NCBI GenBank assembly: GCA_013697395.1
Contig: JACCWY010000179.1
Span: forward strand, 1-8,597
DNA: 8,597 bases
Direction: 5' to 3'
Origin: Chloroflexota bacterium
GTDB lineage: Bacteria > Chloroflexota > Limnocylindria > QHBO01
Shown: piece after piece, positions 1 to 5,752 of the stretch
Layout: each line of letters begins with the position of its first letter
How positions within the stretch are numbered: position 1 is the stretch's first letter
Notes under the pieces: model-generated
Database searches by the model: none
Told to the model about the DNA's origin: nothing
The model's input: only the letters and a program-made list of their open reading frames with translations
Position numbers and translations under genes: made by a program

Positions 1-1
1 G

Positions 2-550
2 GTCAAGGCCTATCCGCGTCTCGACATCCTCGAGGGTTCGCTCGACATCCTCGGCATCCCGATCCTGAAGACGCAGGCGATGGTCATCGTCTCCGCGGTC
101 GTCCTGATGTTGATCCTGTACTGGTTCGTCGAACGCACTCGCACGGGCCGGGCCATGCGCGCCGTCAGCGAGGACAAGGACACGGCGGCGCTGATGGGCA
201 TCAACGTGGATAGAACGATCACCACCACGTTCGCGATCGGCGGGCTCCTGGCTGGGGCGGCTGGCGTGCTGTATGCGCTCGTGTTCGGCCAGGTCCACTG
301 GTTCATGGGCTTCCTACCCGGCATCAAGGCGTTCACCGCCGCCGTCCTCGGTGGCATCGGCAACATCGTGGGCGCGATGCTCGGGGGGCTGAGCCTGGGT
401 GTCCTGGAGCAGGTCGGCCCGAACCTGCTGCTGAGCGGGGCGGGGGTGCCATCGCCCAACCAGCTGCGTGACGTCGTCGCCTTCAGCGTCCTCGTCCTGG
501 TGCTCATCTTCCGCCCCTACGGCATTCTCGGCCGACCGGAGACCCGCTGA
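2..550 (+). CDS. livH: LivH-type branched-chain amino acid ABC transporter permease, 5' partial
   Basis: Inner-membrane permease of a high-affinity branched-chain amino acid (HAAT-type) ABC importer; it would pair with LivM to form the channel. The frame is open from the window edge and gives 182 residues, so about 110-130 N-terminal residues of a usual ~300-residue LivH are missing. The family hallmark is clear: a cytoplasmic loop RTGRAMRAVSEDKDTAALMGI, which contacts the ATPases, then hydrophobic segments containing GGLLAGAAGVLYAL and AVLGGIGNIVGAMLGG, and the C-terminal FRPYGILG, all typical of LivH. The stop lies one base before the livM start, so the genes are cotranscribed. The family assignment is firm. 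The substrate is not: amides, urea or other amino acids are also carried by relatives, and no binding protein is in view. Confidence 0.93.
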   Translation, partial: VKAYPRLDILEGSLDILGIPILKTQAMVIVSAVVLMLILYWFVERTRTGRAMRAVSEDKDTAALMGINVDRTITTTFAIGGLLAGAAGVLYALVFGQVHWFMGFLPGIKAFTAAVLGGIGNIVGAMLGGLSLGVLEQVGPNLLLSGAGVPSPNQLRDVVAFSVLVLVLIFRPYGILGRPETR

Positions 551-551
551 G

Positions 552-2285
552 ATGCGCCAGGCGTCCCACCTTCGCGGGGCGGCGATCCTCGGCCTATGGG
601 CCGGGGCACTGATGCTCTATCTGTCGACCGTCGGGATCGTCCTCGCCTTTGCCGAGCGCAACACCGTGACCGGTGTGCTGACCCTCGGCCGCGTCATGCT
701 CGCCGTGCCGCCGCTGGCGGTCGGGTACGTTGCCGCGCGGCGCATTCACGCCGTGGGCGGACCTGGCTCTCGGTTGATCGGCGGGACACTGGCAGGAGCC
801 GTCGGCGGCGGACTGCTGGCGATTGGACTGATCATCGCCAGCGCGGTGGACATTCGCGAGATCCTGGTCCGGGTGTCGTCCGGCCTTATCGACTTCGTGG
901 GTTTCGGCCAGGGAGCGGCCATCGGCGCCTTCCTCAACATCGCGTTTGGTGCCGTGCTGGGCCTGACCGGAGCGGCCCTGCACGCGGCGCCACCGCGGTT
1001 CCGCCGTCCCATCGTCGCCGGCGCGCTCGGGGTCGTCGTCATGAGCATGCTGGAACCGTTCCTCCGCCCGCGCCTTCAGGAGTTCGAGCTCGGATTCCTT
1101 TCCCGCCTCCTGTATGAATCACGCGGCCTGTCGATTGCCTCGGCACTCGTTGTCTTCGGGATCGTGGCTGGCGCGGTTGTGGCGTGGCGACCAACGCGCG
1201 CGACCGTGCGGCGTCGTCTTGGGGCCGCGGGTCCTGAAGCGCAGTCGACCGTCCGCTGGGCGAGCATCCTCGTCCTGATTCTGTTGCTGCTGTCGCTCCC
1301 ACAGCTCGCCGGTCCCTTGCTCAGCCAGGTGCTCGTGCTGGTGGGCCTCTACGTCCTGCTCGGCCTGGGGCTCAACATCGTCGTCGGCTACGCCGGCCTG
1401 CTCGACCTGGGCTATGTGGCCTTCTACGCGGTCGGGTCATATCTCACTGCGCTTCTCACGTCGCCCACCTCTTCGCTGGGCTGGGCGCTGCCGTTCTGGG
1501 TTGCCCTGCCCATCGTGGTCGTGGGCGCGGCGGCCACCGGCCTCTTCATCGGCGCGCCGGTGCTCCGGTTGCGTGGCGACTACCTCGCCATCGTCACGCT
1601 TGGTTTCGGAGAGATCGCGCGGATCCTGTTCCTGTCCGACGCTCTGAAGCCGTGGTTCGGCGGAACGCAGGGGATCCTCAGCGTCGCCCCGATCTTCGGC
1701 GTGTCAGCGGTCGACGTGCCGTTGCTGGGATGGCGGCTGACCGGCCCCACCCTGACCTATTATCCGCTCCTTCTCTTCTGCATCGTCGCGGCGTTCGTGG
1801 CCTCGCGGCTGAAGTATTCGCGGACTGGGCGGGCCTGGAATGCCATGCGCGAGGACGAGGACGTCGCCGAGGCAACCGGCATCAGCACGGTCAACTACAA
1901 GCTATTGGCATTCGCGCTCGGCGCTTCCGTCGGTTGTCTTGGCGGAGCGGTCTTCTCGACCCATCTCCAATCGGTATTCCCGGGCAGCTTCAACATCCTG
2001 GTCTCGATCACCGTGCTGGCGATCGTCATTCTCGGCGGTATGGGCAGCATTCCGGGAGTCGTGGTGGGCGCCGTCGCACTCATCGGCCTGCCTGAGCTCC
2101 TGCGCGAGTTCGCCGAGTTCAAGCTCCTCGTCTACGGGGCCGTCCTGGTGATCATGATGCTGCTGCGGCCCGAAGGCCTCATCCCTGACTACGTGCGCCG
2201 GCGTGAGCTCCACGACGAAGGGACAGACCCAATCGCCGGCACCGGAGCGGTCGGCCTTCCGGCCGGCGGCGGAGGTGCCTCGTGA
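552..2285 (+). CDS. livM: LivM-type ABC transporter permease with a long extra N-terminal membrane domain
   Basis: Second permease of the importer, 577 residues against roughly 300-425 for usual LivM. The LivM core spans about residues 236-550: the segment GLNIVVGYAGLLDLGYVAF near 273, LRLRGDYLAIVTLGFGEI near 338, the ATPase-contact loop RTGRAWNAMREDEDVAEATGI near 424, and LRPEGLIP near 538. Residues 1-235 are extra, with about six hydrophobic stretches (roughly 11-33, 43-62, 77-98, 118-142, 153-169, 193-213) and an Arg-rich linker near 213-222. I recognise no family for this part; E. coli LivM has a shorter N-terminal extension. The ATG at 552 follows the livH stop by one base and has GGAG 10 bases upstream. 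The same frame is open further upstream to an ATG at 468, but that stretch is antisense-like Ser-rich sequence overlapping livH. The Gly-rich C-terminal tail ends in a GTGA overlap with livG. Confidence 0.93.
   Translation: MRQASHLRGAAILGLWAGALMLYLSTVGIVLAFAERNTVTGVLTLGRVMLAVPPLAVGYVAARRIHAVGGPGSRLIGGTLAGAVGGGLLAIGLIIASAVDIREILVRVSSGLIDFVGFGQGAAIGAFLNIAFGAVLGLTGAALHAAPPRFRRPIVAGALGVVVMSMLEPFLRPRLQEFELGFLSRLLYESRGLSIASALVVFGIVAGAVVAWRPTRATVRRRLGAAGPEAQSTVRWASILVLILLLLSLPQLAGPLLSQVLVLVGLYVLLGLGLNIVVGYAGLLDLGYVAFYAVGSYLTALLTSPTSSLGWALPFWVALPIVVVGAAATGLFIGAPVLRLRGDYLAIVTLGFGEIARILFLSDALKPWFGGTQGILSVAPIFGVSAVDVPLLGWRLTGPTLTYYPLLLFCIVAAFVASRLKYSRTGRAWNAMREDEDVAEATGISTVNYKLLAFALGASVGCLGGAVFSTHLQSVFPGSFNILVSITVLAIVILGGMGSIPGVVVGAVALIGLPELLREFAEFKLLVYGAVLVIMMLLRPEGLIPDYVRRRELHDEGTDPIAGTGAVGLPAGGGGAS
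2271..2284 (+). promoter_or_regulatory. Shine-Dalgarno fixing the GTG start of livG
   Basis: GGAGGT at 2271-2276 sits 5 bases before GTG 2282-2284. This supports the GTG start inside the livM stop (GTGA overlap) over the in-frame ATG at 2345, which would remove a 21-residue N-terminal extension. Confidence 0.7.
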
Positions 2286-3118
2286 CCGATGGCCGCGCGC
2301 AGACGGCCGAACCTCAGCCGACCGCCGAGGTTACCGGCGAGCGGATGCTGTTGCAGGCGCGTGGCGTCACCAAGATGTTCGAAGGACTCGTCGCCAACCG
2401 CGAGATCGATTTCGACGTCCCCCTCCATAAGATCGTCTCCATCATCGGTCCGAACGGCGCTGGCAAGACGACCTTCTTCAACCAGCTGACCGGGATCTAC
2501 CCACCCAGCGCAGGAACGATCACCTTCGCCGACGTTGACATCGTCGGCCTAGCCCCGCATCAGGTGGCTGAGCTGGGAGTGGCGCGGACATACCAGAACA
2601 TCCGCCTCTTCCAGAACATGACCGTCGTCGCTAACGTCCTGGTCGGACGCCACGTCAGGATGCGCGGCCAGTGGTACCAGGCGATCCTGGGTTCGGCAGG
2701 CACAAGGAGCGAGGAACGGACCGCCCTGGAGCGGGCTCGCGAGCTGCTCGAGCTTTGCGGCCTGCGTCGTTCGGTGGAGCACCAGCTCGCCAAGAATCTG
2801 CCGTACGGTGATCAGCGCCGCCTCGAGGTGGCACGGGCGTTGGCGAGCGAACCGAAGCTGGTCCTTCTTGATGAGCCGACCGCCGGCATGAACCCGGGCG
2901 AGACGCGCCAGATGACTGACTTCATCGGGCGGCTGCGACGCGACCTGCAGCTTACGATCCTGCTCATCGAGCACGATATGAAGGTCGTGATGGGGGTCAG
3001 CGAGCGTATCACCGTCCTCGACTATGGCGAGAAAATCGCGGAGGGCACGCCCGCCGAGATCCGCGCCAATCCCCGCGTGATCGAGGCGTACCTGGGCAAA
3101 CAGGCGCACACCGCATGA
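2282..3118 (+). CDS. livG: LivG-type branched-chain amino acid ABC transporter ATP-binding protein
   Basis: Cytoplasmic ATPase powering the LivHM permease, 278 residues, slightly longer than the ~255 usual because of about 21 hydrophilic N-terminal residues. Visible motifs: Walker A GPNGAGKTT (56-64), Q-loop Gln105 within ARTYQNIRLF (a LivG hallmark), the signature region LPYGDQRRLEVARAL (173-187; LivG proteins normally have a YGxQRRLEIARAL form, not LSGGQ), Walker B LVLLDEP (193-199) with catalytic Glu198, and the H-loop His231 in LLIEHDM. The inserted helical region between Q-loop and signature is the usual LivG one. It overlaps livM by 4 bases (GTGA) and livF by 4 bases (ATGA), which indicates translational coupling. 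Family call is certain; substrate is not. Confidence 0.95.
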   Translation: MTDGRAQTAEPQPTAEVTGERMLLQARGVTKMFEGLVANREIDFDVPLHKIVSIIGPNGAGKTTFFNQLTGIYPPSAGTITFADVDIVGLAPHQVAELGVARTYQNIRLFQNMTVVANVLVGRHVRMRGQWYQAILGSAGTRSEERTALERARELLELCGLRRSVEHQLAKNLPYGDQRRLEVARALASEPKLVLLDEPTAGMNPGETRQMTDFIGRLRRDLQLTILLIEHDMKVVMGVSERITVLDYGEKIAEGTPAEIRANPRVIEAYLGKQAHTA

Positions 3119-3828
3119 GCCACATCCTCGAGCTGGACGACGTCCACACCTATTACGGCAACATCCACGCTCTCAAGGGCGTATCGCTGACCGTCGACAA
3201 GGGCGAGATCGTCACGCTCATCGGGTCGAATGGAGCCGGAAAGTCGACCACGCTGCGCACGATCAGCGGCATCGCCCACCCGCGCGAGGGGCGGGTCATG
3301 ACCGACGGACGCGAGATCCAGGACGTCCCAGCGCACGAGATCGTGACTCTGGGCATCGCGCAGGCGCCGGAGGGTCGTCACGTTTTCGCCCGCATGAGCG
3401 TCTTTGAGAACCTGCTGATGGGCGCCTTCAGTCGCCGCGGGGTTCGGCTCGATGATGACATTGCGCGTGTCTTCGACCTGTTTCCGCGTCTCAAGGAGAG
3501 GCGAAGCCAGAAGGCCGGCACGATGTCGGGCGGCGAGCAGCAGATGCTCGCCATTGGCCGCGCGCTCATGGCGAAGCCCATGATCCTGTTACTCGACGAG
3601 CCGTCGATGGGGCTGTCGCCAATCCTGACCGAGCAGATCTTCACCATCATCACGGAGATCAACGGTCAGGGCACAACCGTGCTCCTCGTGGAGCAGAACG
3701 CGCTGATGGCATTGAACGTGGCGGCGCGCGGCTACGTGCTCCAGACCGGGCAGATCATCCTCGCCGACACCGCCGCGAACCTCGCGGCCAATGAGCAGGT
3801 CCGCCAGGCCTATCTCGGCGAGATCTAG
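3115..3828 (+). CDS. livF: LivF-type branched-chain amino acid ABC transporter ATP-binding protein
   Basis: Second ATPase of the importer, expected to heterodimerise with LivG under the membrane. It has 237 residues, the normal LivF length. Motifs: Walker A GSNGAGKST (37-45), Q-loop Gln83 in AQAPEGRHVFARMSV (the PEGRxxF form is typical of LivF), signature MSGGEQQMLAIGRAL (137-151), Walker B ILLLDEP (157-163) with Glu162, and VEQN (192-195) where other ABC ATPases carry the H-loop histidine; this substitution is normal for LivF. The protein ends in the usual AYLGEI. The ATG overlaps the livG stop (ATGA) and lacks a strong Shine-Dalgarno, so translation probably depends on coupling. UrtE of urea importers is a close relative and cannot be excluded by sequence alone. 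Confidence 0.95.
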   Translation: MSHILELDDVHTYYGNIHALKGVSLTVDKGEIVTLIGSNGAGKSTTLRTISGIAHPREGRVMTDGREIQDVPAHEIVTLGIAQAPEGRHVFARMSVFENLLMGAFSRRGVRLDDDIARVFDLFPRLKERRSQKAGTMSGGEQQMLAIGRALMAKPMILLLDEPSMGLSPILTEQIFTIITEINGQGTTVLLVEQNALMALNVAARGYVLQTGQIILADTAANLAANEQVRQAYLGEI

Positions 3829-3841
3829 GCGGCCGGCCCTC

Positions 3842-4153
3842 GTGTCGAGCGATCCACCGCGAAGGCGGGACCCGTCGGAGTACCGCCCTGACCTGCGCCC
3901 GATGCTCCTCCTGATCGGCCTGCTGGCGGCCATCTTCCTGGGTTGGGTGCTGCTCGGACCGCTCATCCTGCCGCCCCCTGCCGAGGCGGCCGCTTCCGGC
4001 CCCGGATTTGACGGGGAATGGACGCTCACGGCGCTCGACCCGCTGGCGACCACGTTCGTGGCGCGCTCAGTAGCGCCGCGGGGCCCCGAAGCCGGCACCG
4101 GCGCCGTAGAGGACGAGGGCCACGCCGACGGCGGCCAGCGCCAGCCCGGGTGA
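3842..4153 (+). CDS. hypothetical single-pass membrane protein, possibly truncated
   Basis: Open frame of 103 codons from GTG 3842, 13 bases after livF. I do not recognise it. The N-terminus is Arg/Pro-rich and cytoplasmic in character, followed by a convincing membrane segment (MLLLIGLLAAIFLGWVLLGPLIL, roughly residues 21-43), then a short outer part starting GFDGEWTLTALDPLATTF. From about 4067 the reading frame runs opposite the convergent membrane-protein gene and turns into low-complexity Gly/Glu/Ala sequence, which looks like an antisense read-through rather than designed protein. The gene may be cut short by a deletion or rearrangement, may be a genuine short gene ending in an 87-base convergent overlap, or may be split by an assembly join. 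The start is uncertain because no clear Shine-Dalgarno is present; an in-frame ATG occurs at 3902. Confidence 0.45.
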   Translation: MSSDPPRRRDPSEYRPDLRPMLLLIGLLAAIFLGWVLLGPLILPPPAEAAASGPGFDGEWTLTALDPLATTFVARSVAPRGPEAGTGAVEDEGHADGGQRQPG

Positions 4154-4495
4154 CTGCTGCGGCAGCGGGAGGAAGCCGACGGACCACAGCTCCCAGCCGC
4201 GGTAGGCGAGGGCGGCGGCACCCACGATGCCGAGGGCGAGGTAGGCCGCCGGCGCGTCCAGGATGAATCCCCAGCGCCCGCGCATGTAGCCGATGTCGAG
4301 CAGCGCGAGCGTGACGATGGCGGCGCCGAAGATGACGAGCCCGGGGCCCTGGAGGCCGATCCCCTCCTCGGCAGGGACCAGGACGCCCGAGACGGAGTCG
4401 CCGCCGGCGTGCCACCACGGCAGGAAGCCCGATGCGACCATGGCCAGCGCACCGAGCAGGATCAGGACGCGGAAGCGGCCGCCTCCGGTGTCCAT
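4067..4495 (-). CDS. small four-helix membrane protein, function unknown
   Basis: A 142-residue integral membrane protein with four predicted helices (about residues 10-26, 51-69, 78-97 and 115-133). The first outer loop carries GFLPWWHAGG followed by a Ser/Gly turn (SVSGV), a pattern I associate with many small uncharacterised membrane proteins of high-GC bacteria; no function is assigned. The ATG lies 4 bases beyond the hpt stop, so it is the last gene of the minus-strand operon. No strong Shine-Dalgarno precedes it, consistent with coupling to hpt. Its stop overlaps the 3' end of the convergent plus-strand ORF. Hydrophobic periodicity and the tight operon spacing make it a real gene. Confidence 0.75.
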   Translation of the reverse strand: MDTGGGRFRVLILLGALAMVASGFLPWWHAGGDSVSGVLVPAEEGIGLQGPGLVIFGAAIVTLALLDIGYMRGRWGFILDAPAAYLALGIVGAAALAYRGWELWSVGFLPLPQQSPGLALAAVGVALVLYGAGAGFGAPRRY

Positions 4496-4499
4496 CGGC

Positions 4500-5060
4500 C
4501 TAGCCGTCCGGTGGCGCGCCGCCGTACACGGACGGCTTCAGGACGCCGATGTACGGCAGGTTGCGGTAGCGCTCGTTGTAGTCGAGCCCGTAGCCGATGA
4601 CGAAGCGGTCCGGGATCGTGAACCCCCGGTAGTCGATGGAGATCTCGGCCAGGCGACGGGCCGGCTTGTCGAGGAGGCAGCAGATCTTGATCGAGGCAGG
4701 CTGCCGGTCGGCGAGGTAGCCGAGCAGGTAGTTGAGCGTCAGGCCGGTGTCGATGATGTCCTCGACGACGATGACGTCGCGGCCCTCGATCGGCTTCGAC
4801 AGGTCCTTCAGGATGCGCACCTGACCCGACGTCTCGGTCCCGGCACCGTAGCTGGACACCTCCATCAGGTCGATGCTCGTCGGCAGGTCCATGGCGCGCA
4901 TCAGGTCGGCCAGGAAGACGAGCGCTCCCTTGAGCACGCTGACGAGCACCGGATCACGGCCGGCGTAGTCGGCCGACAGCTGGGCACCCAGCTCGGCCAC
5001 CCGGTTCGCGACGGTCTGGCTGTCGAGCAGGATCACCTCGACGTCGTCGTGCAGGCTCAC
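4500..5060 (-). CDS. hpt: hypoxanthine phosphoribosyltransferase
   Basis: Purine-salvage enzyme of the cytoplasm; it converts hypoxanthine (and usually guanine) plus PRPP to IMP or GMP. It has 186 residues, the normal length. Seen in order: SVLKGALVFLADL (41-53) with the PPi-binding LKG loop, the flexible-loop SSYG (69-72), the PRPP-binding motif VIVVEDIIDTGLT (96-108) with the acidic pair Glu100-Asp101, the base-binding lysine in DKPARR (Lys132), and FVIGYGLDYNERYRNLPYIGVLKP (153-176), where the aromatic and Asp residues bind purine and metal. All key residues are intact. The GTG start overlaps the stop of the upstream gene (GTGA) with no clear Shine-Dalgarno of its own, so translation is likely coupled. 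It is not next to tilS or ftsH, its common neighbours in other bacteria. Confidence 0.96.
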   Translation of the reverse strand: MSLHDDVEVILLDSQTVANRVAELGAQLSADYAGRDPVLVSVLKGALVFLADLMRAMDLPTSIDLMEVSSYGAGTETSGQVRILKDLSKPIEGRDVIVVEDIIDTGLTLNYLLGYLADRQPASIKICCLLDKPARRLAEISIDYRGFTIPDRFVIGYGLDYNERYRNLPYIGVLKPSVYGGAPPDG

Positions 5061-5470
5061 CCGTGCACACCGTTGCCGTTGCCGTTGCCGTTGCCGGTGA
5101 CGGCATGCGCGCTGTTCGCGGCGGCGACGCCGGTCAGGAAGTCGAGCCGCCCGTACTTGACCATGAGGGCCTTGAAATCACGGGCGTAGAAGAGCTTCAC
5201 GCGAACCTCGGGGTAGAGCTGGCGCATCCAGCGCAGCTTGCGGTTCTTCTTGCGGACGAGCGACTGCCTGAGCGTCGTCAGCTCGACGTAGAGGTCGATC
5301 TCGGGCAGGTAGAAGTCGGGCGCGAACGACTCGATGACCACGCCGTCGGCGCTCCAGGAGATGGGGAAGACGTCGGGTTCGTATCGCCACGCGACACCGT
5401 AGTAGTCGAGGATCCTCGCCAGCTCCGCCTCGCTGTCATGCGCGAAGCGGGGTGGCGAGGCCAAGGTCAT
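5057..5470 (-). CDS. PD-(D/E)XK-nuclease-like protein with Gly-Asn repeat tail
   Basis: A 137-residue protein from ATG 5470 directly upstream of, and overlapping, hpt. What is seen: an N-terminal helix with SEAELARILDYYGVAWRYEPDVF (13-35), then FAPDFYLPEIDLYVELTT (49-66), then a basic helix RKKNRKLRWMRQLYP (73-87) and VKLFYARDF (91-99). The order helix-Glu, PD, hydrophobic strand, E-x-T, Lys-rich helix resembles the PD-(D/E)XK nuclease fold (DUF559/VSR-like), but the catalytic lysine of ExK is Thr65, so activity is doubtful unless Lys74/75 substitutes. This is inference from pattern only. The C-terminus is a low-complexity (Gly-Asn) run encoded by a hexanucleotide repeat. An in-frame GTG at 5554 would add 28 residues, but it lies in the DnaA box and upstream of the likely -10; ATG 5470 has AGGTGG eight bases before it. 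Confidence 0.68.
   Translation of the reverse strand: MTLASPPRFAHDSEAELARILDYYGVAWRYEPDVFPISWSADGVVIESFAPDFYLPEIDLYVELTTLRQSLVRKKNRKLRWMRQLYPEVRVKLFYARDFKALMVKYGRLDFLTGVAAANSAHAVTGNGNGNGNGVHG
5071..5094 (+). repeat. hexanucleotide tandem repeat (CGTTGC)x4
   Basis: Four exact tandem copies of CGTTGC, plus two further bases. On the minus strand they encode alternating Gly-Asn near the C-terminus of the nuclease-like gene. A unit of six keeps the frame, so copy-number change would lengthen or shorten the tail without disrupting hpt. Confidence 0.9.
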
Positions 5471-5531
5471 GCGAGCCGCCACCTGACCTCGATCGTAGCC
5501 TGACTTCTCCGCTCGGACCCCATCGATCCCG

Positions 5532-5537
5532 AGTATA
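5532..5537 (-). promoter_or_regulatory. candidate -10 element of the minus-strand (hpt) operon
   Basis: On the minus strand this reads TATACT, five of six bases of TATAAT. A transcript would begin near 5525, leaving a leader of about 55 bases before ATG 5470. No good -35 is seen at 16-18 bases; the DnaA box at 5547-5555 lies in the spacer, so DnaA binding there could block or tune this promoter. Confidence 0.4.
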
Positions 5538-5545
5538 TCGGCAGG

Positions 5546-5587
5546 GTTATCCACAGATCGGCCCGCAGCGCGTCATTGGTGGATAAC
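5546..5587. promoter_or_regulatory. inverted pair of DnaA boxes in the divergent intergenic region
   Basis: TTATCCACA at 5547-5555 is an exact match to the DnaA box consensus TTATNCACA. GGTGGATAA at 5578-5586 is the reverse-strand TTATCCACC, one mismatch. The two form a perfect 9-base inverted repeat, GTTATCCAC (5546-5554) and GTGGATAAC (5579-5587), with a 24-base spacer. A third weaker copy, TGATCCACC (5596-5604), has two mismatches. The 279-base gap between the divergent operons contains no convincing AT-rich unwinding element. Either a DnaA-regulated promoter or part of an origin is possible. Confidence 0.55.
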
Positions 5588-5592
5588 GCCCG

Positions 5593-5622
5593 TTGTGATC
5601 CACCGCCGTCGGTTGCTATCCT
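5593..5622 (+). promoter_or_regulatory. candidate sigma70-type promoter for rsmG
   Basis: TTGTGA (5593-5598) and TATCCT (5617-5622) are separated by 18 bases; each matches the housekeeping consensus at four of six positions. The start of transcription would be near 5629, giving a leader of about 120 bases before rsmG. The -35 overlaps the third DnaA-like box. Confidence 0.35.
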
Positions 5623-5637
5623 TGCGGTCCTGCTTCT

Positions 5638-5668
5638 GCGGGTGACCGAGTACGGTAACCGCGGGTGA
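5638..5668 (+). repeat. GGTNACC dyad and flanking direct repeat in the rsmG leader
   Basis: GGTGACCG (5641-5648) and CGGTAACC (5653-5660) form an inverted repeat matching at seven of eight positions around the 4-base spacer AGTA. A direct repeat GCGGGTGA occurs at 5638-5645 and 5661-5668. It could be a protein-binding operator or a short RNA hairpin just after the predicted transcription start. No following T-run, so not a terminator. Confidence 0.4.
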
Positions 5669-5733
5669 TTCGGGGCCGATGCGAAAGCCGGCCGCGACGC
5701 CGATCATCCGCCGGGAAGACCGAAAGGCCATCC

Positions 5734-5752
5734 GAAGGAGCATCTTTCTGTG
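5734..5752 (+). promoter_or_regulatory. strong Shine-Dalgarno fixing the GTG start of rsmG
   Basis: GAAGGAG at 5734-5740 lies nine bases before GTG 5750-5752, an optimal arrangement. Confidence 0.8.

Noticed and set aside
468..551. Upstream ATG for livM at 468
   Set aside because: Would add 28 Ser-rich residues read out of frame through livH; ATG 552 fits operon spacing and the Shine-Dalgarno.
3831..3838. GGCCGGCC palindrome after livF as a terminator
   Set aside because: Eight-base palindrome without loop or T-run; expected by chance in GC-rich DNA.
4063..4088. Bidirectional terminator between convergent genes (GCGCT-CAGT-AGCGC stem and CGGGGCCCCG palindrome)
   Set aside because: Stem of only five pairs, no T-run on either strand, and it lies inside coding sequence; chance palindromes are common at this GC content.
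3589..4452. Minus-strand open frame of 287 codons across the livF 3' end and the membrane-protein region
   Set aside because: It is antisense to livF and in the wrong frame relative to the four-helix membrane protein; the sequence is Ser/Arg/Pro low complexity.
4293..5189. Plus-strand open frame of 298 codons opposite hpt
   Set aside because: Antisense of hpt, whose motifs are complete; the translated Asp/Val/Arg-rich sequence has no recognisable domain.
5471..5554. GTG 5554 as start of the nuclease-like gene
   Set aside because: Lies inside the DnaA box and upstream of the likely -10; the added residues show no conserved character, and ATG 5470 has a Shine-Dalgarno-like AGGTGG.
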